Positions 57,199 to 64,000 of a DNA stretch of 64,000 nucleotides are shown here, one piece after another. Both the position numbers and the translations under genes were made by a program. This DNA is from Roseateles_E cavernae (GTDB lineage Bacteria; Pseudomonadota; Gammaproteobacteria; Burkholderiales; Burkholderiaceae_C). The notes under the pieces were generated by a model. That model saw only the letters and a list, made by a program, of their open reading frames with translations, had not been told where the DNA came from and did no database searches. Within the stretch, counting starts at the first letter, position 1; each line of letters begins with the position of its first letter. The stretch spans positions 23,898-87,897 of the forward strand of contig NZ_JBDPLH010000012.1 in the NCBI RefSeq assembly GCF_040187885.1, given 5' to 3'.

Positions 57199-59864
57199 CT
57201 CAGGCTTGCAAACCAGGTCCGGCCGCGCGGGTCGGTGTAGGTCGGGTCATAGGTGGACAGGAAGTAGTAGGACTGGTTGCTGAACGGCGGGTCGGTGTTC
57301 AGCAGGTTCAGCAGGCCGGCGCGCAGCTTCAGGTCCTTGCTGATCGCGTAGCTGCCGCTCAGGTCCCACAGCGCATAGGCCTTGACCTTGCGCGGCTGGG
57401 TGTCGGGCAGGTAGCTGTCGTCGGTATGGGCCGAGAAGTAGCTATTGCCCAGGGTCAGGCTGGCCGGGCCGAGGTCCCAGTCCAGCGACAGGCGATGGCG
57501 CCAGCGCTGGATGGTCTGGTCCTGCAGGAAGCGGCCGGCGTTCTCGATGAAGGGCTCGGTCTTGCCGAACTGGCGCTTGTACTCGATCACATAAGTGCCG
57601 CTGAAGTTCACACCGAAGCGGCCGGCTGCCGTGCTGGCCGAGCGCCAGCGGCCTTCGAGGTCCAGACCCGAGGTCTTCAGGCCGCCCTGGTTTTCCTTGC
57701 GCAGTATCAGGGTCGGGAAGTCGTCGATCGGATCGCGTTTGATGTAGGCGGCATAGCGATCCGGGTTCTCCAGGATGATCTTGCCGGACAGGTCGCTGAT
57801 CACATCGGTCTTCTTGATATGCCAGTAGTCGACGCTGACGCTGGTGTCGCGCAGCGGTTCGAACACCAGGCCCAGCGAGAACTGCTTGCTCTTCTCGGGC
57901 TTCAGATCGGGGTTGGCGACCTTCTCGGTGGGGTACTGCTCGAAGGAGTCGTAGACGCCGTCGTACAGGAAGGCGGCGCTGGTGCCATAGGAGGTCGGGC
58001 GGTAGAGCTCGCTGAAGCTCGGCGCCCGGAAGCCCGTGCCGGCCGAGGTGCGCACCAGCAGCTCCTTGTTCGGCTGCCAGCGCAGGCCCAGCTTGGGGTT
58101 CACCGAGCTGCCGACGCGCTGGTAGTGGTCGGCGCGCAGCGCGGCCTGGATCTCCAGGGTCTTGCTATAGGGCGCGCTGATCTCGGCATAGGCCGAGCTG
58201 ATATTGCGGCCGTTGCGGGTGGCGACGAGTGCCGGGCTGGTGCCGCTGCCGTCACGGTCGCCGCCGATATTGTTGCTGACCAGCAGGGCCGAGGGTGTGA
58301 ACTTCTGGGTCTCGCGGCGCAGCTCGGCGCCGAAGGCCACGCCGATATCGCCGCCGTCGAGCTGACCCAGGGTGCCGGTGATCTTGGCGTCCAGGCCCGA
58401 GGTCGTGCCCTCGCTGCGGCGCGCCGCATCATCGATGCGCAGCGACTGGATCAGCGCCTGGCTGGCGGCCGGGCTCGCCCCGAAGGGGTTGATCTGGCCG
58501 CCCCGCACGGCCGCCAGCAGCTCGTTGAACTTGAAATAGCCGTTGACATAGCGGTCCTCGACCTTGTTGAGCGCATGGCTGGCGCCCACCGTGTAGTCCC
58601 AGCTGCCGAAGGTGCCGGTGGTGCCGACGACGACGCGATTGGCTTCGCTGCTCACCTCGCTGCTGCGGTTGCCCAGCTCGGTGGCGCGAAAGCGCACTTC
58701 GAAGCTGCTCGGGTGGTTGACCGGATTGGGCAGGAAGGCGTTGATCGCGCTCCAGTTGACGCCGGAGAGCGTGGTCGGGTTGGGCGACAGCACATACAGC
58801 GTCTCGGCCCGCGCCAGCATCAGCTCGGCAAAGACCTGCTGGCCGCCGCCCAGATCGGCAATGCCGCGGCTGAGGAAGGCGATCTTGTCGGACTGGGGAT
58901 AGACCTCGGTATCGGCCATATAGTCATAGCCGCAGGCCTGGGTGCCGACCAGCTCGGTGTAGACCGAGGCGGGCGGGTTGCAGCCCGGTGCGAACAGATT
59001 GACCGTGCGCTGGTTGTAGGGCTGGCCGTTGAAGCGGTAGCCGGCGGCGTTGATCGCGGCCAGCTGGGCGTTGCGGGTGGCGGCCGTGCCCGACAGACGG
59101 ATATTGCCCGGGAAAGGGCGGCTCGACAGGTAGTAGGGCACGGTCTCGGCCAGCGGACGCTCCTGGATGAAGTCGCGCTGGGTGCTGCGCAGCGCGTCCA
59201 GCTGCTGGATGTCCAGCGTCGCGAAGACATTGAAACGGTCGCGGCTGAGGTCGCCGACACCACCGCTCAAGGTCACTGTGCGCTTGCCGGCGCCGCCGTC
59301 CTGGGTGTCGGCCACATAGGCGCTGATGTCGACGCCGCGATAGTCCTGGCGGGTGATGAAGTTGATCACGCCGCCGATCGCGTCGGTGCCGTAGATGGCC
59401 GAGGCGCCGTCCTTCAGGATCTCGACGCGCTGGATCGCGCCGGCCGGGATGCTGTTGAGATCGACCCCGGCGCTGTCGCCGGGCGAGGCGAAGTTGGCCA
59501 GGCGGCGGCCGTTCAGCAGCACCAGGGTGCTGGAGACGCCGATGCCGCGCAGATTGGCGCCGTTGAAGCCGCGCTGGCCGCCGGTGTTGTCGGTGATCGA
59601 GGCGCCGTCACCGAGATTGGCGGCGCTGGCGCTGATGTTCTTCAGCAGCTCGGCGGCGGTGGTGACGCCGCTTTTGTCGATGTCGTCACGCTTGATGGTC
59701 TGCACCGGCAACGCGGTCTCGCCGTCGATGCGCTTGATGCTGGAGCCGGTGATCTCGACGCGCTCGAGCTTGGCCTCTTGCGCCAGCGCGGCGCTGCTGA
59801 GCAGCAACAGGCTGGCCTGGGCCAGCAGATGAAGTTGGGGGCGGCGGAAGCGGGGCATGGACAT
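57183..59864 (-). CDS. TonB-dependent outer-membrane receptor
   Basis: This 893-residue receptor imports a substrate through the outer membrane using TonB energy. It has a signal peptide (cleavage near ALA-QE), a TonB box (LERVEITG), a plug domain with RGFNGANLRGIGVSSTLVLL and VEILKDGASAIYGTDAIGGVIN, and a 22-strand barrel ending TWFASLSYSFR. It is divergent from the cyanophycinase gene, suggesting uptake of cyanophycin oligomers or dipeptide, but this is inference; it could also be unrelated. An AGAGG ribosome site precedes ATG 59864. Its 3' end overlaps the desulfurase gene. Confidence 0.9.
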   Translation of the reverse strand: MSMPRFRRPQLHLLAQASLLLLSSAALAQEAKLERVEITGSSIKRIDGETALPVQTIKRDDIDKSGVTTAAELLKNISASAANLGDGASITDNTGGQRGFNGANLRGIGVSSTLVLLNGRRLANFASPGDSAGVDLNSIPAGAIQRVEILKDGASAIYGTDAIGGVINFITRQDYRGVDISAYVADTQDGGAGKRTVTLSGGVGDLSRDRFNVFATLDIQQLDALRSTQRDFIQERPLAETVPYYLSSRPFPGNIRLSGTAATRNAQLAAINAAGYRFNGQPYNQRTVNLFAPGCNPPASVYTELVGTQACGYDYMADTEVYPQSDKIAFLSRGIADLGGGQQVFAELMLARAETLYVLSPNPTTLSGVNWSAINAFLPNPVNHPSSFEVRFRATELGNRSSEVSSEANRVVVGTTGTFGSWDYTVGASHALNKVEDRYVNGYFKFNELLAAVRGGQINPFGASPAASQALIQSLRIDDAARRSEGTTSGLDAKITGTLGQLDGGDIGVAFGAELRRETQKFTPSALLVSNNIGGDRDGSGTSPALVATRNGRNISSAYAEISAPYSKTLEIQAALRADHYQRVGSSVNPKLGLRWQPNKELLVRTSAGTGFRAPSFSELYRPTSYGTSAAFLYDGVYDSFEQYPTEKVANPDLKPEKSKQFSLGLVFEPLRDTSVSVDYWHIKKTDVISDLSGKIILENPDRYAAYIKRDPIDDFPTLILRKENQGGLKTSGLDLEGRWRSASTAAGRFGVNFSGTYVIEYKRQFGKTEPFIENAGRFLQDQTIQRWRHRLSLDWDLGPASLTLGNSYFSAHTDDSYLPDTQPRKVKAYALWDLSGSYAISKDLKLRAGLLNLLNTDPPFSNQSYYFLSTYDPTYTDPRGRTWFASLSYSFR

Positions 59865-60168
59865 GGAAAGCCTCTTTGGCGAACGGTGGAGGGAGCGGGC
59901 CCTGGACTGCAGGCCTTGAGGCGACTCTAGAAGTCGGCCGCAAGTTGCGGGGATGGGGTTTTGGCGGGGCGGTCGCTTGTGCGCAAGTCCTCGTCGCTTG
60001 CGTGCAAGCCCTTGTTGCGCCGGGGCCTGCGGCCTGTCGCGCTCTTGCGTGAATGCGACATGCAGTTGCGGCCTCGGTGCAGCGAGGGCTTTTCCAGGGC
60101 CTTACCCGCTGGCCGGGCGCGGCGACGGCTGACAAGATGGCAGCCATCGACCACCAGACCGACGCTCC
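59865..60168. promoter_or_regulatory. Divergent promoter region with tandem inverted repeats
   Basis: This 304-bp region separates the receptor from the cyanophycinase gene. Two 15-bp direct repeats (TCGCTTGTGCGCAAG at 59973-59987 and TCGCTTGCGTGCAAG at 59994-60008) are spaced 21 bp apart, two helical turns, and each contains CTTG-N4-CAAG. A further inverted repeat CCGCAA-G-TTGCGG lies at 59938-59950, and CTTGTTGCGC at 60011 resembles a half-site. This is a good candidate operator for a shared regulator. No gene is visible. Confidence 0.6.
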
Positions 60169-61404
60169 ATGCCTTTCTTGAAACTGTTTCTGCTGCTGGC
60201 CGCGCTGCTGCAGGCCGGCCCTGCCAGCGCCCAGACCGCCATCGCGATCGGCGGCGCACTGAAATTCGACAACGATGCGGTCTGGAGGCGCATCGTCGAC
60301 GAGGCCGGCGGCCCCGGCGCACGCTTCGCGGTGTTCGCCACCGCCGCCGGCAACCCCGAGCGCAGCGCCCGCCAGATCATCGAGGCGCTGAACCGCAACG
60401 GCGCCCAGGCCGAGCACATCCCGGTCGCCCCGCGCCTGAAGGGCGAGGACCTGCAGGCCCGCCTCAACGACCCGGCGCTGATCGCCCGGGTGCGCGAGTC
60501 GCGCGGCGTCTATTTCTCCGGCGGTGCCCAGGAGCTGATCGTCGACACCTTGCAGCCCGCTGGCCGGCCCACCGAGATGCTCAAGGCGATCTGGTCCGTG
60601 TTCGAGCGTGGCGGCGTCGTGGCCGGCAGCAGCGCCGGCGCAGCCATCATGAGCCGCACGATGTTCCGCGATGCGCAGGACACGCTGAAGGTGCTGAAGG
60701 GCCAGCTGCGCGAGGGCATAGAGACCGACCGGGGCCTGGGCTTCGTCGGCCCGGATCTCTTCATCGACCAGCACTTTCTCAAGCGCGGCCGCTTCGGCCG
60801 CATGCTGCCGCTGATGCAGGCCCAGGGCTACCGGCTGGGCCTCGGTGTCGAGGAGAACAGCGCCGCGGTCATCCGCAGCGGCGAGATCGAGGTGATAGGC
60901 GCCAAGGGCGCGCTGCTGGTGGACCTGGGCCAGGCCACGCATGACGCCAAGCTGGCCGCCTTCAATCTGCGCGGAGCCAGCCTGAGCTATCTGGACCGCG
61001 GGGATCGCCACTCGCTGAAGAGCGGCCTCACCACGCCCTCGCCGCAGAAGGCCAGGGACCTCTTCATCGACCCCCATGCCACCGGCTTCAAGCCCTATTT
61101 CAAGAGCGTGCCTTTCTATCCCGACATGCTGGGCGATACCACCATCGTCAACGCGATGGGCCAGCTGCTGGACAGCCCGGCGAGCGAGGCCCGAGGCCTG
61201 GCCTTCAGCGGTCAGCCGCTGGCCGACGATGCAAAACCGGACCTGGCCTTCGAGTTCCGGCTCTACAAAGGCCCCGACACCCGCGGCTGGTTCACCGGCG
61301 CCTTTGGCGGCGAGGACTACACCGTGGTCCGCATGCATCTGGATGTGCTGCCGGTGCAGATCAGGCGTCCTTTCTACCTGCCGATGAACGCGCCCACCCC
61401 CTGA
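60169..61404 (+). CDS. Exported cyanophycinase (CphE-type, peptidase S51)
   Basis: Cyanophycinase cleaves the storage polymer cyanophycin to beta-Asp-Arg dipeptides. The 411-residue protein has a signal peptide (cleavage near ASA-QT, residue 22), so it should act outside the cytoplasm, unlike intracellular CphB (about 270 residues). The length fits the secreted CphE form. The S51 nucleophile lies in VAGSSAGAAIMSR (Ser155), and IDQHFLKRGRFGRM is a conserved substrate region. Aot-like transport genes and a CphZ-like hydrolase follow within 20 bp, which strongly supports the assignment. Confidence 0.88.
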   Translation: MPFLKLFLLLAALLQAGPASAQTAIAIGGALKFDNDAVWRRIVDEAGGPGARFAVFATAAGNPERSARQIIEALNRNGAQAEHIPVAPRLKGEDLQARLNDPALIARVRESRGVYFSGGAQELIVDTLQPAGRPTEMLKAIWSVFERGGVVAGSSAGAAIMSRTMFRDAQDTLKVLKGQLREGIETDRGLGFVGPDLFIDQHFLKRGRFGRMLPLMQAQGYRLGLGVEENSAAVIRSGEIEVIGAKGALLVDLGQATHDAKLAAFNLRGASLSYLDRGDRHSLKSGLTTPSPQKARDLFIDPHATGFKPYFKSVPFYPDMLGDTTIVNAMGQLLDSPASEARGLAFSGQPLADDAKPDLAFEFRLYKGPDTRGWFTGAFGGEDYTVVRMHLDVLPVQIRRPFYLPMNAPTP

Positions 61405-61421
61405 GCCGCAAGGAGTTCCCG

Positions 61422-62111
61422 ATGTTGCATGGATACGGCGCCAGCCTCGCCGAGGGCGCCCTGATGACGCTCGTGCTCGCGCTGGCTTCGCTGGGCGTGG
61501 CCCTGGCCCTGGGCCTGCTGGGCGCGCTGGCCAAGCTCTCGCACAGCCGGCTGCTGCGCGGCCTGGCCCAGAGCTACACGACGACGATACGGGCGGTGCC
61601 CGATCTGCTGCTGATGCTGTTGGTCTTCTTCGGCGGCCAGGCCCTGATCAACGAGATCGCGCTGCGCCTGGGCCATCAGGACTACATCGACATCAATCCC
61701 TTTGTCGCCGGCGTGGCCACCATCGGCTTCATTTTCGGCGCCTACCTGACCGAGACGTTTCGCGGCGCTTTCATGGCCGTGCCGCCGGGCCAGCGCGAGG
61801 CGGCCCAGGCCTTCGGCATGGGCGGGTGGCGGGTGTTCTCGCGCATCGTCGCGCCGCAGATGCTGCGTCATGCGCTGCCGGCGCTGGCCAACAACTGGCT
61901 GGTGCTGCTCAAGAGCACGGCCATCGTCTCGGTGATCGGCCTGACCGATCTGATGCACCGCGCCGGCCTCGCGGCCGGTGCGACCCGCGAGCCCTTTCTG
62001 TTCTACGGCACGGCGGCCCTGGTCTATCTGGCCTTCACCAGTGTGTCGGAGCTGGGCTTTGCACGCCTGTCGCGGCGCCTGGCCATCGGCGTCAAGGGGA
62101 GCCGGCTATGA
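61422..62111 (+). CDS. Polar amino-acid ABC permease (AotQ/HisQ type)
   Basis: This is one of two permeases of an arginine/histidine-type ABC importer. The 229-residue protein has five membrane helices and the EAA loop REAAQAFGMGGWRVFSRIVAPQMLRHALP. The start has an AAGGAG site seven bases upstream. It lies 17 bp after the cyanophycinase gene and is coupled to the next permease by ATGA overlap. In Pseudomonas the homologous Aot transporter takes up arginine, ornithine and beta-Asp-Arg. Confidence 0.88.
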   Translation: MLHGYGASLAEGALMTLVLALASLGVALALGLLGALAKLSHSRLLRGLAQSYTTTIRAVPDLLLMLLVFFGGQALINEIALRLGHQDYIDINPFVAGVATIGFIFGAYLTETFRGAFMAVPPGQREAAQAFGMGGWRVFSRIVAPQMLRHALPALANNWLVLLKSTAIVSVIGLTDLMHRAGLAAGATREPFLFYGTAALVYLAFTSVSELGFARLSRRLAIGVKGSRL

Positions 62112-62794
62112 ACTGGGACCTGATTGCCGAGGCGCTGCCGCTGTATCTGCAGGGCGCCGTCACCACCTTCAAGCTGCTGCTGCTGGCCCTGCTGCTGGGT
62201 CTGGTCTGCGCCGTGCCGCTGGCGCTGCTGCGGGCCTTGCCCTCGCCTTGGCTGAGCCGGCCGGTGTTTGCCTTCACCTACTGCATCCGCGGCACGCCGC
62301 TGCTGGTGCAGCTCTTCCTGCTGTACTACGGCCTGGCCCAGTTCGAGGCGGTGCGCGAGAGCCTGGCCTGGCCCTGGCTCAGCTCGGCCTGGTTCTGCGC
62401 GGTGGCGGCCTTCGCGATCAACACCTGCGCCTACACGACCGAAATCATCGCTGGCGCGATCCGCGCCTTGCCGGCCGGCGAGATCGAGGCGGCCTATGCG
62501 ATGGGCCTGAGCCGGGCCCAGATGCTGCGCCGTGTGGCCCTGCCCAGCGCGCTGCGCCGCGCGCTGCCGGCCTATGGCAACGAGATCGTGATGATGCTGC
62601 ACGGCACCTCGCTGGCCAGCATCGTCACCTTGGCCGACCTGACCGGCGTGGCGCGCCAGTTCAACGCCACCCACTATCTGCCCTTCGAGGCCTATCTGAC
62701 GGCCGGTGCCTTCTATCTGCTGATCACCCTGGCCCTGGTCGGTCTGCTGCGCGCTGCCGAGCAGCGCTGGCTGCAGCCGATGCTGGCCCGTTGA
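62108..62794 (+). CDS. Polar amino-acid ABC permease (AotM/HisM type)
   Basis: This 228-residue second permease has five helices and FTYCIRGTPLLVQLFLLYYG, a HisM landmark. The EAA loop is IEAAYAMGLSRAQMLRRVALPSALRRALP. Its ATG overlaps the stop of the first permease. It should form a heterodimer with that protein and bind the ATPase beginning at 63940. No substrate-binding protein gene is visible before the edge. Confidence 0.88.
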   Translation: MNWDLIAEALPLYLQGAVTTFKLLLLALLLGLVCAVPLALLRALPSPWLSRPVFAFTYCIRGTPLLVQLFLLYYGLAQFEAVRESLAWPWLSSAWFCAVAAFAINTCAYTTEIIAGAIRALPAGEIEAAYAMGLSRAQMLRRVALPSALRRALPAYGNEIVMMLHGTSLASIVTLADLTGVARQFNATHYLPFEAYLTAGAFYLLITLALVGLLRAAEQRWLQPMLAR

Positions 62795-62798
62795 ACCG

Positions 62799-63923
62799 AT
62801 GCAAACCCTTCACCATGTGATCGAGCTGGGCACGCCCGGCACCCGGCGCGAGCTGCTGAGCCTGCACTACGGCCCCGATCAGGGGCGCAGCGGCCGCAAG
62901 GCCGTGTTGCAGGCCTCGCTGCATGCCGACGAGGTGCCCGGCATGCTGGTGGCTCATCATCTGCGCCAGATGCTGCAGCGCCTTGAGGACGCCGGGTCGC
63001 TGCGCGGCGAGATCGTGCTGCTGCCGGCCGCCAACCCGATCGGCCTGTCGCAATGGCAGCAGCTGGCCCATCAGGGCCGCTTCGAGGCCAACTCGGGCGA
63101 GAACTTCAACCGCCACTATGTCGACCTCAGCCGCCAGGCCGCCGAGCGCGCCGCGCCGCGGTTGACGCAAGACCCGACCCTCAATGTGGCCGTGCTGCGC
63201 CAGGCCTTGCGCGAGAGCCTGGCGGCGCTGCCGGTCAGCAGCGAGCTGCAAAGCCTGCGCAAGATCCTGCTGGGCCTGGCGATCGATGCCGATGTGGTGC
63301 TGGACCTGCACTGCGACTGCGAGGCCGTGCTGCATCTCTACAGCGCCACGCCGCTGTGGCCGCAGGCCGAGCGCCTGGCCCGCCATCTGGGCGTGGGCCT
63401 GAGCCTGCTGGCCAATGAGTCCGGCGATGAGCCCTTCGATGAGGCCTGCTCCCAGGTCTGGTGGCGGCTTGGCCAGATCTTCGCGGGCCGCCATCCGGTG
63501 CCGCAGGCCTGCTTCGCGGCCACCATCGAGCACCGCGGCTACGGCGATGTCGGCCATGGCCTGGCGGTGCAGGATGCAATGGCCATCCTGGCCTTTCTGA
63601 GCGAGCGCGGCTTCATCGATCAACCGGTCAGCGAGCCGCCGCCGCTGCGCCGGGCCGCCCGGCCGCTGGAGGGCTCGATGCCCTTGCACGCGCCGCATGC
63701 CGGCATCCTGGTGTTTGCACGTGCGCCTGGCGACGAGCTCAGGGCAGGGGAGCTGATCGTCGAGCTGATCGACCCGCTCAGTGGCGCAATCACGCCGCTG
63801 CTGAGCCCGGTCGACGGCCTGCTCTATGCCCGCGAACACCGCCGCTACGCCCATGCCGGCCTGCGCCTGGCCAAGATCGCCGGCGAGCAGGCGCTGCGCA
63901 GCGGCAAACTCCTGAGTGCCTGA
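62799..63923 (+). CDS. AotO/CphZ-type beta-Asp-Arg dipeptide hydrolase
   Basis: CphZ (AotO in Pseudomonas) hydrolyses beta-Asp-Arg dipeptides to Asp and Arg in the cytoplasm. The 374-residue protein belongs to the succinylglutamate desuccinylase/aspartoacylase (M14-like) family. Zinc ligands are His42 and Glu45 in LHADEVPG and His171 in LDLHCDCE; the catalytic Glu is likely Glu244 in ATIEHRG. NRHYVDL supplies substrate contacts. No signal peptide is seen. It lies between Aot-type permeases and ATPase, the same position as AotO. Specificity for beta-Asp-Arg is inferred from this context. Confidence 0.8.
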   Translation: MQTLHHVIELGTPGTRRELLSLHYGPDQGRSGRKAVLQASLHADEVPGMLVAHHLRQMLQRLEDAGSLRGEIVLLPAANPIGLSQWQQLAHQGRFEANSGENFNRHYVDLSRQAAERAAPRLTQDPTLNVAVLRQALRESLAALPVSSELQSLRKILLGLAIDADVVLDLHCDCEAVLHLYSATPLWPQAERLARHLGVGLSLLANESGDEPFDEACSQVWWRLGQIFAGRHPVPQACFAATIEHRGYGDVGHGLAVQDAMAILAFLSERGFIDQPVSEPPPLRRAARPLEGSMPLHAPHAGILVFARAPGDELRAGELIVELIDPLSGAITPLLSPVDGLLYAREHRRYAHAGLRLAKIAGEQALRSGKLLSA

Positions 63924-63939
63924 AGAAAAAGAAACCATC

Positions 63940-64000
63940 ATGGACAGTCTTGTTGTTGAAAACCTGCACAAACGCTATGGCGAACGCGAGGTGCTGAAGG
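63940..64000 (+). CDS. ABC transporter ATP-binding protein (AotP/HisP type, partial)
   Basis: Only the first 20 residues are visible before the window ends: MDSLVVENLHKRYGEREVLK. This is the typical start of polar amino-acid ABC ATPases, leading to a Walker A motif just beyond the edge. Its location 16 bp after the CphZ-like gene makes it the energy component of the Aot-like transporter. Confidence 0.8.
   Translation, partial: MDSLVVENLHKRYGEREVLK

Noticed and set aside
57174..59930. A 918-codon plus-strand open frame opposite the TonB-dependent receptor
   Set aside because: Its composition (Gly/Ala/Val/Arg repeats) shows no family features, and the minus strand has a complete receptor with signal peptide, plug and barrel.

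Overview
The window is GC-rich chromosomal DNA (coding regions look well above 60% GC) with short intergenic gaps and many ATGA start/stop overlaps. Several gene strings are typical of Burkholderiales (Betaproteobacteria): exbB-exbD-lpxK-Trm112-kdsB-adk, ccoISNOQPG next to an FNR-type regulator and hemN, and ppiA-ppiB-lpxH-mtfA. A relative of Roseateles, Pelomonas or Mitsuaria is a reasonable guess, but the sequence does not fix the genus. Nothing resembling a phage, integron, insertion sequence or CRISPR array was found. The exception to a clean sequence is one artificial join: a 148-bp repeat around a single N at 8410.

Layout: 1-1.8 kb, a DUF72 gene running off the left edge, tadA and ldcA. 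2.0-8.7 kb, a four-gene peptide ABC importer whose ATPase carries the join artefact. 9.3-13.1 kb, a TonB-ExbB-ExbD-ExbD-TPR energy transduction operon. 13.2-17.9 kb (minus strand), an HSD10-like dehydrogenase under a LiuR-like palindrome, then adk, kdsB, Trm112, lpxK, exbD, exbB. 18.2-21.2 kb, xseA, sodB, DUF3597 and DUF192. 21.2-31.9 kb, the cbb3 oxidase locus (ccoI, S, N, O, Q, P, G, a short FixH and a small membrane protein) plus an FNR-type regulator, hemN and a TauE/SafE-type membrane protein; FNR boxes lie inside ccoS and between fnr and hemN. 32-45.7 kb, housekeeping genes: icd, a cold-shock protein, clpS-clpA, mtfA-lpxH-ppiB-ppiA, a TPR protein, cysS, a DNA glycosylase, accA, tilS, lysC and tRNA-Ser(GCU). 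45.9-57.2 kb, a MocR regulator facing a PaiB/GNAT pair, an S9 peptidase, ETF-ubiquinone oxidoreductase, outer-membrane phospholipase A, an SDR, YceH, an Lrp regulator and a cysteine desulfurase-rhodanese fusion.

The most distinctive region is 57.2-64.0 kb. A TonB-dependent receptor faces an exported cyanophycinase, which is followed by two polar amino-acid ABC permeases, an AotO/CphZ-type zinc hydrolase and the start of an ABC ATPase cut by the window edge. Read together it looks like a pathway that uses external cyanophycin: polymer cleavage outside the cytoplasm, uptake of beta-Asp-Arg through an Aot-like transporter, and hydrolysis to Asp and Arg inside. The divergent promoter region between receptor and cyanophycinase carries tandem 21-bp-spaced inverted repeats that may be its operator.
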